A stretch of 64,000 nucleotides of DNA from the NCBI GenBank assembly GCA_016213105.1, contig JACRBN010000012.1, positions 1 through 64,000 on the forward strand. Direction: 5' to 3'. Both the position numbers and the translations under genes were made by a program. This document shows positions 27,094-36,916 of the stretch, piece by piece. This DNA comes from Chloroflexota bacterium (GTDB lineage: Bacteria > Chloroflexota > Anaerolineae > Anaerolineales > Villigracilaceae). The number at the start of each line of letters is the position of its first letter. Position 1 is the stretch's first letter. The notes under the pieces were generated by a model. That model made no database searches. It was not told the DNA's origin and was given only the letters and a program-made list of their open reading frames with translations.

Positions 27094-27906
27094 TTAAAGA
27101 ACGAACCATTGGATGAAATAGTATCCGATCGTGGCGGCCCAGATCCAGGAGTCGATGCGGTCGAAGAAGCCGCCGTGACCGGGGAAGACGTTGCTCGAGT
27201 CCTTCATGTGTGCCTGGCGTTTGATCATGCTTTCGCCCAGATCGCCGAGCGGTGTGAGCAGGCCCAGGATCAGGCCGAGCAGGGCGCCCTGTCCGATGCT
27301 CATCAGAGGGGGCAGCATCCCGTAGGTCTGGTACGCATAGACGAAGAAAGCGCCCCCGATGGCGCCCGAGAAGACGCCCGCCGCGTATCCCTCCCAGCTT
27401 TTCTTGGGGCTGAGGCGCGGGGACATCTTGTGTTTGCCGTAGGCCGCGCCGATGGAGTACGCGCCCGAATCCGCCAGCCAAACGGAGGGCAGGACAATCA
27501 TGAAGTACCAGCCGCCGTCGGTCAGGTTGCGGGTGTCGAGCAGGTAGGAGCCCAGCCAGCCGAGGTAGACTAGCGCGCCGACGGTAATGCTAAAATCGAG
27601 CGCGGCCTGGTCACGGCCGCGCTCGAAGGCAAACAGGTGAATGGACATAGCGATGAGGACGCCCGCCGCCATGGCTGGCACGGCGAGCTCCGGGAAAAAG
27701 GCGCGTGTCACCAGGATCAGGCCCACCCCGCCCATGGTCACGTACAGGTTGGAGTCGTACCCCACCGCCTTGAACATGTGCCAGTATTCCCAGGTGGCGC
27801 CCAGGACGAACAGGGCGATCAGCACAAAAAAATAAGGCCCGCCCAGGATGACCGTGGGCATGCCAACCAGGAGCAGGGCCAGCGCGGTGATCGTCCGCTT
27901 AAGCAT
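27094..27906 (-). CDS. cdsA: Phosphatidate cytidylyltransferase
   Basis: 270 residues with seven or eight membrane segments. The C-terminal CDP-diglyceride synthase signature is clear: LSPKKSWEGYAAG near 150, then LLGLILGLLTPLGDLGESMIKR and KDSSNVFPGHGGFFDRIDSW. It makes CDP-diacylglycerol from phosphatidate and CTP at the membrane. The start overlaps the uppS stop by 8 bp, so the two are translated together, as in many bacteria. Confidence 0.94.
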   Translation of the reverse strand: MLKRTITALALLLVGMPTVILGGPYFFVLIALFVLGATWEYWHMFKAVGYDSNLYVTMGGVGLILVTRAFFPELAVPAMAAGVLIAMSIHLFAFERGRDQAALDFSITVGALVYLGWLGSYLLDTRNLTDGGWYFMIVLPSVWLADSGAYSIGAAYGKHKMSPRLSPKKSWEGYAAGVFSGAIGGAFFVYAYQTYGMLPPLMSIGQGALLGLILGLLTPLGDLGESMIKRQAHMKDSSNVFPGHGGFFDRIDSWIWAATIGYYFIQWFVL

Positions 27907-28645
27907 TGGACCCCTGTAATTCCTTCGAGGAGACCTTGCCGTAGCGGCGGTCGCGGTTGGCGTAGGTTTCGAGGGCGCGGCGATATTCCTCGCGGTCGAA
28001 ATCGGGCCAGAAGGTGGGGGTGACGTACCACTCGGAGTAGGCCACCTGCCAGATCAGGAAATTGCTCACGCGTAATTCGCCCGAGGTGCGAATGACCAGG
28101 TCCGGGTCGGGGACGCCGGCTGTGAACATATAACGGCTGACCAATTCATCGGTGACATCCTCGGGGGCGATGCCGTCCTTGATGATCTTCTGGATGGCGC
28201 ACACGATCTCGTCGCGGCCGCCGTAATTCCAGGCGATGTTCAGGACCAGCTTGTCGTTGTTTTTGGTCAGCTCGATGGCTTTCGTGACCTTGGCCTGGAT
28301 CTTGGGGTCGAGGCGTTCCAGGCGCCCGATGTGGCGCAGTTGCACGCCTTCCTGGTGCAGCTCGTTGAGCTCGTGGTCGATCACATCCTGGAGGATGCCC
28401 ATCAATCCCTGCACTTCCTCGGTGGGACGTCCCCAGTTTTCGGTGGAGAAGGCATAGATGGTGAGGTACTTGATGCCGAATTCCACCGTGGCGCGAATGA
28501 CGCGTCGTAGGTTTTCGGTGCCCGCCTTGTGACCCGCCAGACGGGGCAGCCCGCGCGAAATAGCCCAACGCCCGTTGCCATCCATGATGATGGCAACGTG
28601 GCGGGGGATTTTATCAGCAGGAATATTCAGTGGGGATTTGCCCAT
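27899..28645 (-). CDS. uppS: Isoprenyl (undecaprenyl) diphosphate synthase
   Basis: 248 residues. The cis-prenyltransferase blocks are present: PRHVAIIMDGNGRWAISRG (pyrophosphate-binding Asp and Arg), LPRLAGHKAGTENLRR, YLTIYAFSTENWGRP, VLNIAWNYGGRDEIV and PDLVIRTSGELRVSNFLIWQ. It extends farnesyl diphosphate with IPP to give the lipid carrier for wall synthesis. IPP would come from the mevalonate-type genes at 37-43 kb (inference). It lies between frr and cdsA in the standard order. Confidence 0.96.
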   Translation of the reverse strand: MGKSPLNIPADKIPRHVAIIMDGNGRWAISRGLPRLAGHKAGTENLRRVIRATVEFGIKYLTIYAFSTENWGRPTEEVQGLMGILQDVIDHELNELHQEGVQLRHIGRLERLDPKIQAKVTKAIELTKNNDKLVLNIAWNYGGRDEIVCAIQKIIKDGIAPEDVTDELVSRYMFTAGVPDPDLVIRTSGELRVSNFLIWQVAYSEWYVTPTFWPDFDREEYRRALETYANRDRRYGKVSSKELQGSNA

Positions 28646-28675
28646 GGGGATCGCAAATAACGATGGGAATCGTTA

Positions 28676-29233
28676 TTACACTTCCATGATCTCTTTTTCT
28701 TTTGTCTGACCGTGCGCGTTGACATCTTCGATGAAGCGGTCGGTCAGTTTTTGCAGATCCTCTTCACCGCGTCTCATTTCGTCCTCGGTAATGAGTTTTT
28801 CCTTTTCGAAGTCGCGCAAATCGTTGTGCAGGTCACGACGGATGTTGCGAATGGCCACGCGGGACTCTTCGAGGCGCGCGTGCATGTGCTTCACCAGGTC
28901 GCGGCGGCGTTCCTCCGTCAACGGAGGCAGGTTCAGGTGAATGGCCTTGCCGTCGTTGTTGGGATTCAGTCCCAGGTCCGAAACGCGGATCGCCCGCTCG
29001 ATCTCCTTGATGGTGGAGGGATCGAACGGTTTGATCATGATGGAGCGCGGCTCGGGAATACTGATCGAAGCCAGTTGCATGAGCGGGGTGGGGCTTCCAT
29101 AATATTCCACGGGCAGCTTTTCGACCAGCGCAGGGCTGGCCCGCCCGGTGCGAATGGTGGCCAGGGAATCCGAAAGGGAATGAATGGCCCCGTGCATGCG
29201 GGTTTCAGCGTCTTTGAGGATGTCTTTAATCAC
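28676..29233 (-). CDS. frr: Ribosome recycling factor
   Basis: 185 residues, the usual length. It contains ATIRTGRASPALVEKLPVEYYG near 26-47, LASISIPEPRSIMIKPFDPS, IRVSDLGLNPNNDGKAI and LPPLTEERRRDLVKHMH, all typical RRF blocks. RRF splits post-termination ribosomes with EF-G. A stem-loop (ATAACGAT/ATCGTTAT, about 28653-28674) lies between it and uppS. The ribosome binding site AGGAGG is near the ATG. Confidence 0.97.
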   Translation of the reverse strand: MIKDILKDAETRMHGAIHSLSDSLATIRTGRASPALVEKLPVEYYGSPTPLMQLASISIPEPRSIMIKPFDPSTIKEIERAIRVSDLGLNPNNDGKAIHLNLPPLTEERRRDLVKHMHARLEESRVAIRNIRRDLHNDLRDFEKEKLITEDEMRRGEEDLQKLTDRFIEDVNAHGQTKEKEIMEV

Positions 29234-29363
29234 CTCGTCCTCCTGTAAGGTTCATTGCCATAAGGATACCTTAAAACGGAAAATTGTGCTATGGGACGGC
29301 GGGGGTGTGAGAGAAATTGTCTCCGATTGAGAGACTCTCACAAGGCAAGGGACGGCGAGCGGG

Positions 29364-30115
<752 letters not shown>

Positions 30116-30123
30116 TGATATTC

Positions 30124-30174
30124 ACGGTCACAATTGCGTTTTCCCGCTTTTGAGAAGGCGCAATTTGTGACCGT
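30124..30174. repeat. Imperfect palindrome between tsf and pyrH
   Basis: ACGGTCACAATTGCG and CGCAATTTGTGACCGT pair with one bulged base around a 20-nt centre. Confidence 0.7.
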
Positions 30175-30181
30175 ACCGGGT

Positions 30182-30211
30182 ATAAAAAAGGCCAACCCGT
30201 AGGTTGGCCTT
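30182..30211 (-). terminator. Terminator after tsf
   Basis: AAGGCCAACC pairs with GGTTGGCCTT around CGTA; on the minus strand TTTTTT follows. It separates rpsB-tsf from pyrH onward. Confidence 0.88.
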
Positions 30212-30216
30212 CCTGA

Positions 30217-30819
30217 CTAGCTGAGACTCTCACCCAGCTCCCATCGCTGGAAGCGGCGGACGAGCACGTTTTCGCCGATGGCGGCCACGTTTTGCAGGAC
30301 CAGCTTCTCGATGTTCATGCTCTCATCGCGGATGTAGGTCTGGCGCATAAGGCAGACTTCATCCTTGTATTTCTCGAGACGGCCCTCGACGATCTTGGGC
30401 AGGATGTTCTCGGGCTTGCCTTCCTCCTTGGCGCGGGCGCGAGCGATATCGGCCTCGTGCTCAAGTTCGGCGGCGGGGATGTCGTCGGCCTTGATGTACT
30501 TGGGGGCGCCGGCCGCGATCTGGAGCGCGATCTCGTGCGCCAGGGTGCGGAACTGCTGGGAGCGGGCAACGAAGTCGGTCTCGCAGTTGACTTCGACCAT
30601 CACGCCGACGCGTCCGCCGCCGTGGGAGTACATTTCAACGATGCCGTTGGAGGCCACACGGTCGGCGCGCTTGGCGGCGGTGGCCATGCCCTTTTCGCGC
30701 AGCCAGTCGACGGCCTTCTGGTAGTCGCCATCGGCCTCCTGGAGCGCCTTGCGGCAGTCCAGCATGGGCGCGTTGGTGGCGGCGCGCAGTTGTTTGATCA
30801 TCTCGGTCGTAATTTCCAT
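30217..30819 (-). CDS. tsf: Translation elongation factor Ts
   Basis: 200 residues, the short form of EF-Ts also seen in Thermus and cyanobacteria. It starts with MIKQLRAATNAPMLDCRKAL and has a typical DYQKAVDWLREKGMATAAKRADRVASNG and VEVNCETDFVARSQQF (the EF-Tu-contacting TDF motif near 80). It recycles EF-Tu. It follows rpsB closely and ends at a terminator. Confidence 0.97.
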   Translation of the reverse strand: MEITTEMIKQLRAATNAPMLDCRKALQEADGDYQKAVDWLREKGMATAAKRADRVASNGIVEMYSHGGGRVGVMVEVNCETDFVARSQQFRTLAHEIALQIAAGAPKYIKADDIPAAELEHEADIARARAKEEGKPENILPKIVEGRLEKYKDEVCLMRQTYIRDESMNIEKLVLQNVAAIGENVLVRRFQRWELGESLS

Positions 30820-30851
30820 TGTTCTCGTTCCTCTTTCAGGTGGAGCCAGGC

Positions 30852-31766
30852 TTAGGCCTCGCCCTGGGTTTCCGCGGTGTCAGCCTTTACAACCGGCTTT
30901 TCTTCAGGGGGTTCGGGGTTGCGCGCAACGTTCAGTTTGGCCAGGGTGGAGGCGCCCAACAGGTTGTCCTCGTTGACTTCCTCTTCCTGGTCGGGAACGG
31001 CCGCGCGGGGAGCCCTGCGGGACGACTTGACCGACTCGGTCCTGGCATCGGCCCCAGGCATTTCCTCGGGTTCATCTTCCTTGCGGGCGGCCTTGCCTTC
31101 GAGCACGGCATCGGCCATCTTGGAAACGAGGAGTTTGATGGCGCGGATGGCATCGTCGTTGGAGGGGATGACGTAGTCGATACCCTGCGGGTTGCAGTTG
31201 GTGTCCACCAGCGCCACGATCGGGATGTTGAGCAGGTTGGCTTCGTGGACCGCGGCGTCTTCGCGGCAAACGTCCACGATGAAGAGCACGTCGGGCAGGC
31301 GCTTCATGTTGCGCACGCCCGAGAGGCGGGACTGCAGGCGTTCGATCTCGCGCTGAATCAGCAGGCCTTCCTTCTTGGTCAGGCGGTTGATGTCGCCGCT
31401 GTCGCGCAGCTGTTCGAGGCGCTCCAGTTCCTGGATGCGCTGGTGCATGGTCGACCAGTTGGTCAACATGCCGCCCAGCCAGCGTTCGGTGACGAAGGGC
31501 ATGCCGCAGCGGATGGCTTCCTCTGAGACGGTTTCCTGCGCCTGGCGCTTGGTGCCCACGAAGAGCACGGCGCCGCCGTTCGCGACCGTGTCGCGGATGA
31601 CGTTGTAGGCCTGCGAGAGCAACTTGACGGTCTGCTGCAGGTCGATGATATGAATGCCGTTGCGTTCGGTGAAGATGTACGGCTTCATACGGGGATCCCA
31701 CTTGTTGGTGCGGTGTCCGAAGTGGACGCCGCTCTCAAGCAGGGCCTTCATGGAAATAATGGCCAT
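30852..31766 (-). CDS. rpsB: 30S ribosomal protein uS2 with C-terminal extension
   Basis: 304 residues against a usual 230-260. The uS2 core is clear: MKALLESGVHFGHRTNKWDPRMKPYIF, GGAVLFVGTKRQAQE, ERWLGGMLTNWSTM, LPDVLFIVDVCREDAAVHEA and IVALVDTNCNPQGIDYVIPSNDDA. The last 70 residues form an acidic, low-complexity tail (EDEPEEMPG, DQEEEVNEDN, NPEPPEEKPVV) of unknown role. AGGAGG precedes the ATG. A structured leader of about 155 nt lies upstream. Confidence 0.96.
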   Translation of the reverse strand: MAIISMKALLESGVHFGHRTNKWDPRMKPYIFTERNGIHIIDLQQTVKLLSQAYNVIRDTVANGGAVLFVGTKRQAQETVSEEAIRCGMPFVTERWLGGMLTNWSTMHQRIQELERLEQLRDSGDINRLTKKEGLLIQREIERLQSRLSGVRNMKRLPDVLFIVDVCREDAAVHEANLLNIPIVALVDTNCNPQGIDYVIPSNDDAIRAIKLLVSKMADAVLEGKAARKEDEPEEMPGADARTESVKSSRRAPRAAVPDQEEEVNEDNLLGASTLAKLNVARNPEPPEEKPVVKADTAETQGEA

Positions 31767-31936
31767 GGGAAGAACCTCCTAGCGTTTGGCCTCCGCCTGT
31801 TTCATCCCCGCCAGCGACCGCGTCCATTTGGTCCGCGGCACGCGCTGGCAGGTCCACAGGCGTGTGAAGTGTGGGCATTTATTGCCTGCCCCGGCAGAAT
31901 GGCTTTCCCTGGGGGAAAGCGGACGCAAGTATATCA
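31767..31936 (-). promoter_or_regulatory. rpsB promoter and leader
   Basis: An extended -10 box, TGATATACT (31936-31928 on the minus strand), has no clear -35. The transcript leader of about 150 nt contains stems such as CTTTCCC/GGGAAAG and GCC/GGC-rich hairpins before AGGAGG. Many bacteria control rpsB through such a leader bound by S2; that function here is inference. Confidence 0.5.
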
Positions 31937-31941
31937 CGATT

Positions 31942-33063
31942 TTAGGCGCTCTTCGGGAGCGGTTTGAACGGAAACCAGCGATCCTTCAGGTCGGTGATGG
32001 GCTTTTCGAACAGATAAAAGCTGAGCGAGGCGACCAGGATGGTCAGCGGCAGGGCGATCAGGGCGCCCAGGATCAGGTTTGCGCCCGGGAAAACGATCTC
32101 GCTGACCAGCCAGTAGATGGCGTAGTGGTACACGTACAACCCATAGGAGATCCTGCCCAGGTACAACAGCCAGCGTTGTTCGAGCAGGCGGACGAACCAG
32201 CCTTCGCGCACCACCCCGTAGATCAACAGCACGAAGATGTAATTCAGGATCGAGTAGCCCCACACGGGCTTGTAGGCGTTGGGGAGCAGGAGCGGCAGGC
32301 CGAAACCGTTGTCCACGTTCCATTGACCCGTGGACAGGAAATCGGTCAGCATGCCCAGGATGGGGAAGGCCACCAACAGGATCAGGAACTGCCGCCTGGC
32401 CTGTGGGATGGAAATGCCCAGGTTGATCAAGGCCCCGAAGGCGAAGGCATCCAGGTGGGAGAAGGGCAGGGCATAGATGGCCGTGTTTGCATCCCCCAGG
32501 ATCCCGTACGAGGCTTGCTGGTAGAAGAGCATCACGCCCAGGCGGAAGAGCGGCGCCAGGACGATCACCGCCAGGAAAACCTTCTTGAGATGTTTGAACG
32601 GGGTCAGGAAGACGATCAGCGGCCACAGGATATAGAACTGCTCCTCCACCGCCAGGGACCACAGGTGGGTGAGAAACTGCGAGGTCTGGACGAATTTGCT
32701 GGTGGCCATGAAGAAATTGTAGACGTAGGCCAGCGCGTAGGGGTATTGGTCCCAAAACAATTCGATGTAGGGCCTGCGGATCTTTTGCTCGAAAAGATAG
32801 GTTGCCACCTGGGCGATCAGGAACAGGTACACGTAATATAGCGGGAAGATGCGCAGGAAGCGCCGCCCGTAAAATTTGACGAAGTATCCCAGCGTGGGCA
32901 GGGCGCGTTTCATGTCGAGTAGGATGCCTGTGATGAGGAAGCCCGACAACACGAAGAACAACTGCACGCCCACCCAGCCGAAGTAGCCGAAGTGGGCATG
33001 GAAGAGGAACACCAGCAGGAACGCGATCCCGCGCAGACCGTCCAGACCTTTGATGTATTTCAT
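31942..33063 (-). CDS. Membrane acyltransferase (acyltransferase 3 family)
   Basis: 373 residues with about ten membrane segments. The start MKYIKGLDGLRGIAFLLVFLFH carries the conserved LDGLRGIA and the catalytic His region (FLFHAHFG); GVQLFFVLSGFLITGILL and FYGRRFLRIFPLYYVYLF follow, including the R-R-x-x-R motif. SLAVEEQFYILWPLIVF is the third family block. These proteins O-acylate surface sugars, peptidoglycan or other glycans, using acyl-CoA. I chose the ATG at 33063; a TTG four codons upstream is less likely. It is a lone gene on the minus strand. Confidence 0.86.
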   Translation of the reverse strand: MKYIKGLDGLRGIAFLLVFLFHAHFGYFGWVGVQLFFVLSGFLITGILLDMKRALPTLGYFVKFYGRRFLRIFPLYYVYLFLIAQVATYLFEQKIRRPYIELFWDQYPYALAYVYNFFMATSKFVQTSQFLTHLWSLAVEEQFYILWPLIVFLTPFKHLKKVFLAVIVLAPLFRLGVMLFYQQASYGILGDANTAIYALPFSHLDAFAFGALINLGISIPQARRQFLILLVAFPILGMLTDFLSTGQWNVDNGFGLPLLLPNAYKPVWGYSILNYIFVLLIYGVVREGWFVRLLEQRWLLYLGRISYGLYVYHYAIYWLVSEIVFPGANLILGALIALPLTILVASLSFYLFEKPITDLKDRWFPFKPLPKSA

Positions 33064-33173
33064 GGCAGGGCGCAATTATATAATACCCACGCTCAAAAGT
33101 TGCGTTTTCCATGCGCTAAAAAATATGCATTTTTTAACCGCGCTGGGTTTGGCCGTAGTTGGGGGCGGGAGAG

Positions 33174-33196
33174 GCGCTGGATTAAAAATCCAGCGC
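33174..33196. repeat. Perfect 10-bp-arm palindrome downstream of dnaA
   Basis: GCGCTGGATT and AATCCAGCGC surround AAA. The remaining 33076-33269 gap holds this stem and the dnaA terminator and no gene. Confidence 0.7.
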
Positions 33197-33209
33197 GAGC
33201 GTGGCGGGT

Positions 33210-33244
33210 CAAAAAAACTCCCATCCTTCAGCAGGGATGGGAGT
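33210..33244 (-). terminator. dnaA terminator
   Basis: ACTCCCATCC and GGATGGGAGT form the stem; a run of seven T follows on the minus strand. Confidence 0.9.
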
Positions 33245-33269
33245 GGTATGCACATGTTGTGGGGAATTT

Positions 33270-34607
33270 CTATGCCATGACGGTTTGGTTGAGGAGGGTC
33301 TGCCAGATCGTCTCGGCGCGTTTTTTGAGTTTCTCGTTTTCGTCGACTTTTCGGATGCCATACATGATGGTCGTGTGATCGCGCCCGCCCAGCAATTCGC
33401 CGATCTGGGGCAGGGAGATGTCGTTGAAGTGGCGCAACAGGTACATGGCCAGCTGGCGCGGGACGGCGATCTTGGCCGAGCGGTTTTGCCCGAGCAGGTC
33501 GCCCACATCGATGCCCTCGGAGGAGGCGACCGCTTCGAGAATTTTAGCGGGGGATACGTTGCGTTTCTGGGGCAGCAGGTCCGCCAGGGCCACATCCACC
33601 AGATTGGGGGTCAGGGCCGAACCGCTTAGGTCGGCAAAGGCCAGGATGCGGTTGAGCGCACCCTCCAGTTCGCGGATGTTGGACTGGACGCGGCGGGCGA
33701 TGATTTCGAGCACATCATCGGGGATGCGGCGGCCGGTGCGCTCGGCCTTCGAGCGCAGGATGGCCAGACGGGTTTCGACGTCAGGCGGCTGGATGTCGGC
33801 GGCCAGGCCCCACTCGAAGCGGGAGCGCAGGCGTTCTTCGAGCGTAACCAGCGACTTGGGCGGTCGGTCCGACGAGACGATGATCTGCTTGTCCTGCCCG
33901 TGCAGGGTGTTGAAGGTGTGGAAGAACTCCTCCTGGGTCGATTCCTTGCCTGCAATGAACTGGATGTCGTCGATCAGCAGCACGTCGGCGGAGCGGTATT
34001 TTTCGCGGAAGGCCTGCGTGGTGTGGGTGCGGATGGCGTTGATCATGTCGTTGGTGAATTCCTCCGACGACACGTACAGCACGTTCAGTCCGCGGCCCTG
34101 GCAGGCGTTGCCGATGGCGTGCAACAGGTGGGTCTTGCCGAGGCCGACGCCTCCGTAGAGGAAGAGCGGGTTGTAGGCGCGGGCGGGCTTTTCGGCCACG
34201 GCCTGACAGGCGGCGTGGGCCAGGCGGTTGCCCGAGCCGACCACGTAGGTGTCGAACGTGTAGCGCGGATTGAGGTTGGCCGTCCGCGCGCGGTCGGGGG
34301 AGGATATTTCCATCGCAGCGGGAGCAGGTTCCGGGTCCGCGGTGGAGGTGGTGATTTCATCCGCGTTGATTACGACAAAATTTGCGGTCACCGTCGAGTT
34401 CAGGACACCAATCAAAAGACGGTTAACGGTGCCGGCCAGGCGGCTTTCCAACCAGTCGCGGGCGTAGGCATTACGGACACCAACAGTAAGAATGCCCTTG
34501 TCGTAGGAAACAGGGCGCGTGTCGCGAACCCAGGTATCGTAGGATGCCCTGGGCATTTCCATTTGGAGTTGTCCGAGCACGGACTGCCATGCCTGCTCTG
34601 TATTCAT
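33270..34607 (-). CDS. dnaA: Chromosomal replication initiator DnaA
   Basis: 445 residues. Domain I (1-80) starts TEQAWQSVLGQLQMEMPRAS with DTWVRDTRP; a short domain II follows; domain III AAA+ has NPRYTFDTYVVGSGNRLAHAA, Walker A LYGGVGLGKTHLLHA (near 150), Walker B VLLIDDIQF and the VSSDRPPKSL sensor region; domain IV carries the DnaA-box signature GGRDHTTIMYGIRKV. It binds oriC and opens it. No dnaN, gyrB or rpmH is nearby, and I see no cluster of TTATNCACA boxes in the flanking gaps. Domain I is strikingly similar to the start of the protein at 59581-61524. Confidence 0.97.
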   Translation of the reverse strand: MNTEQAWQSVLGQLQMEMPRASYDTWVRDTRPVSYDKGILTVGVRNAYARDWLESRLAGTVNRLLIGVLNSTVTANFVVINADEITTSTADPEPAPAAMEISSPDRARTANLNPRYTFDTYVVGSGNRLAHAACQAVAEKPARAYNPLFLYGGVGLGKTHLLHAIGNACQGRGLNVLYVSSEEFTNDMINAIRTHTTQAFREKYRSADVLLIDDIQFIAGKESTQEEFFHTFNTLHGQDKQIIVSSDRPPKSLVTLEERLRSRFEWGLAADIQPPDVETRLAILRSKAERTGRRIPDDVLEIIARRVQSNIRELEGALNRILAFADLSGSALTPNLVDVALADLLPQKRNVSPAKILEAVASSEGIDVGDLLGQNRSAKIAVPRQLAMYLLRHFNDISLPQIGELLGGRDHTTIMYGIRKVDENEKLKKRAETIWQTLLNQTVMA

Positions 34608-35080
34608 AAGTCGGTCGCTCCCATTGCGGGGGGTAGGGTAGATAAAACTAACCCGCCAGATTACCGCGGCTTAGTGTGGTAGGGAATGAATTTTTATCAA
34701 ACGTAATTCTGGGGTGCGTGGATGCTACATTTGGGCCTTGCATCCAGTATTCAGCGTGCCCATATTCTAGCAGAAGAACGGGATGTTTACCAACACGCCT
34801 GACCTACGCAAGGTTAAAAACATCCGCTTTTTTAAGGTTAACGAATGTTAAAGAATTGCAGGCGCGGGATTTACGGATGGCTGACCGGTTAGAACAGACG
34901 TTTCAGCCAGAGACATCTAACCGGATGGACGTGCCCCCCATATATGGGCAAGGATGGGCAAACGGGCCGTAAATATACATATTTGCCTGAGGAAGAAAAG
35001 GGGAGTTTGGCCGTGAAACCCGCTGCGTGAAACCCAGGAACCGGTGATTCGATTTTTCATTCCCGCTGGATTCAGACGAT
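34608..35080. other. 473-bp intergenic region upstream of dnaA
   Basis: No gene is visible. It contains a 9-bp inverted repeat CCGGTTAGA (34885-34893) / TCTAACCGG (34916-34924) and an AT-rich stretch with two AAGGTTAA copies (about 34812 and 34834) near TAACGAATGTTAAAG. There is no consensus DnaA box. It must hold the dnaA promoter, which I cannot place, and the 3' flank of the histidine kinase gene. Confidence 0.5.
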
Positions 35081-36757
35081 TCAGGATTTAACCCCGCGCG
35101 GCACCCAGGCCAGGATGGTGGTTCCCTCGCCGGCCGTCGAGTTGATGTCCATTTCGCCGCCCACGCCGCGCGCGCGCGTCTGCATGTTCGACAGGCCGTG
35201 GCCGATGGTGGTGGCCATTTTCTCGATGTGGAAGCCGCGTCCGTCATCGTGGATCTCCAGCAGGACGCGGTCGTTCGTGACCCAGACCGCCACCTGCACT
35301 TTTTTGGCGGAGGCGTGTTTGGCGGCATTGGCCAGCGCCTCCTGGCAGATGTGGAACAGGGCCAGGGAATGGGAGTGGGGCATTTCTTTCAGGTCCGAAC
35401 GCGGGCCGGTCAGGGTCACTTCGGCGAAGGTGTTGGCGCGATACTCGGTGACCAGGCGTTTGAGGCCCGCCATCAGGCCGTCGTTGCCGAGCTGGCGCGG
35501 GCGCAGGTCGAGGATATAGGTGCGGATGTCGCGAATGGCCTGGTTCAGCCCATCGATCGACTTCTGGACGCGCTGCTTGGCCGCGGACGGGTTTTCCTCG
35601 ATGGCATGGTAGGCGCTTTCGAGCGCCAGTCCCACCCCGTAAATCGACTGGATGATGCCGTCGTGCAGGTCCATGCCGATGCGGTCGCGTTCCTCCAATA
35701 CGGCCAGGCGGCGGGCGTTGTTGTGCAGGCGGGCGTTTTCGATGGCCAGCCCGGCCCAGTTGCCCACGGCGGAGAGCATCTGGATGCTGCGGTCATCGAA
35801 GGGCATGGTGTGACGGGTGGCGATGCTCAACACGCCCATCACGTTCTCACCCGAGCGCAACGGGATGCAGGCCATCTGGCGGAAGCCCGCCTTGACCACG
35901 GCCTGACGCAGGAAGCGCTCGTCCGTTTGCAGGTTCGCACTGAGGATCGGGTCGCCCCGCTGGGCGGTCAGGCCGACATAGCCTTCGCCGATCTTGAAGA
36001 TATTCTGGTTCCAGAAGGCCTCAGCGGCCTCTCCGCGGTGTAACACCATTCTCAGGGATTGCTTGTCCTCTTCCAGCAGGAAGAGCTCGCCCGCCTCGAC
36101 CTTCATATAATTCATCACCAGCGCCAGCGACTTGTTCAGGATCTCGTCCAGTTCCAGCGAGGCTGTCAGCGTGGTGGCGATGTCGTTGACCAGGGCCATG
36201 TCCTCGTTGCGGCGGGTGACGGCGGCATCGTGCTCGCGCATCTCTTCATATAAGTTCGCATTCTGGATGGCGGCGGCGGCATAGGCGGCCAGCATCTGGA
36301 TGATCATCTCGTCGTCGGCGGTGAACTCGGCCCCATCCAGCTTTTCGGTCAGGTAGATCTGTCCCAATTGGTGGTCGCCTGCGCGGATGGGGACGCCCAG
36401 CAGCGAACCCATGTGCGGGTGGTGGGCGGGGAAGCCCACCGAGCTGGGGTGATCCTGCAAAACCGGCAGGCGCAGCGGCGCGTGGGCGTTCATCAGCTCG
36501 CCGATCAGGCCCCGTCCCAGCGGCGGGTGGATGATGCGGTTGATTTCATCGCGGGTCATGCCGATGGTCACGAACTGCTTCAGGCTGCCGTTCTCGTCCA
36601 GGACCCCCAGGGCGGCATAACGCGCCCCGGCCTGTTCACAGGCCAGGGCGGCAATGCGTTCGAGCAACGTTTCCAGGGAAACGTCTTTCACCAATTCCAG
36701 GCTGGCCTGGTGCAGTGCGATCAGACGCTCCTGGAGTTGTTCACGCGTTAACAGCAT
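35081..36757 (-). CDS. GAF-domain sensor histidine kinase, NarL/HisKA_3 type
   Basis: 558 residues with no membrane segment. Two GAF domains are visible (about 20-170, e.g. GSLLGVPIRAGDHQLGQIYL; and about 195-345, e.g. MACIPLRSGENVMGVLSIATRH). HisKA_3 follows with the phospho-acceptor in ERDRIGMDLHDGIIQSIYG (His near 362), then the HATPase with HICQEALANAAKHASAKKV and EIHDDGRGFHIEKM. It is a cytoplasmic kinase that likely senses a small molecule or redox state through GAF. The cognate LuxR-type response regulator is not adjacent, so the target is unknown. Confidence 0.92.
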   Translation of the reverse strand: MLLTREQLQERLIALHQASLELVKDVSLETLLERIAALACEQAGARYAALGVLDENGSLKQFVTIGMTRDEINRIIHPPLGRGLIGELMNAHAPLRLPVLQDHPSSVGFPAHHPHMGSLLGVPIRAGDHQLGQIYLTEKLDGAEFTADDEMIIQMLAAYAAAAIQNANLYEEMREHDAAVTRRNEDMALVNDIATTLTASLELDEILNKSLALVMNYMKVEAGELFLLEEDKQSLRMVLHRGEAAEAFWNQNIFKIGEGYVGLTAQRGDPILSANLQTDERFLRQAVVKAGFRQMACIPLRSGENVMGVLSIATRHTMPFDDRSIQMLSAVGNWAGLAIENARLHNNARRLAVLEERDRIGMDLHDGIIQSIYGVGLALESAYHAIEENPSAAKQRVQKSIDGLNQAIRDIRTYILDLRPRQLGNDGLMAGLKRLVTEYRANTFAEVTLTGPRSDLKEMPHSHSLALFHICQEALANAAKHASAKKVQVAVWVTNDRVLLEIHDDGRGFHIEKMATTIGHGLSNMQTRARGVGGEMDINSTAGEGTTILAWVPRGVKS

Positions 36758-36916
36758 TAAGACACCTCAATGGGTATTATATCCAAGTTTTGTCAGGTTT
36801 CAAATTCGGAAGCATTTTTGGAAGCGCCTGTCAGGGTCTTGTAAGGCATTCCAGGATGATTTTTGATAGATTTTGGCGGGCGGCCGAAATATAATTCGCT
36901 CTGCAAAGGTGCCCCG

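Noticed and set aside
34608-35080. oriC upstream of dnaA
   Set aside because: I found no cluster of TTATNCACA-like DnaA boxes and no dnaN; the AT-rich stretch alone is not enough, so I list it only as an intergenic region.
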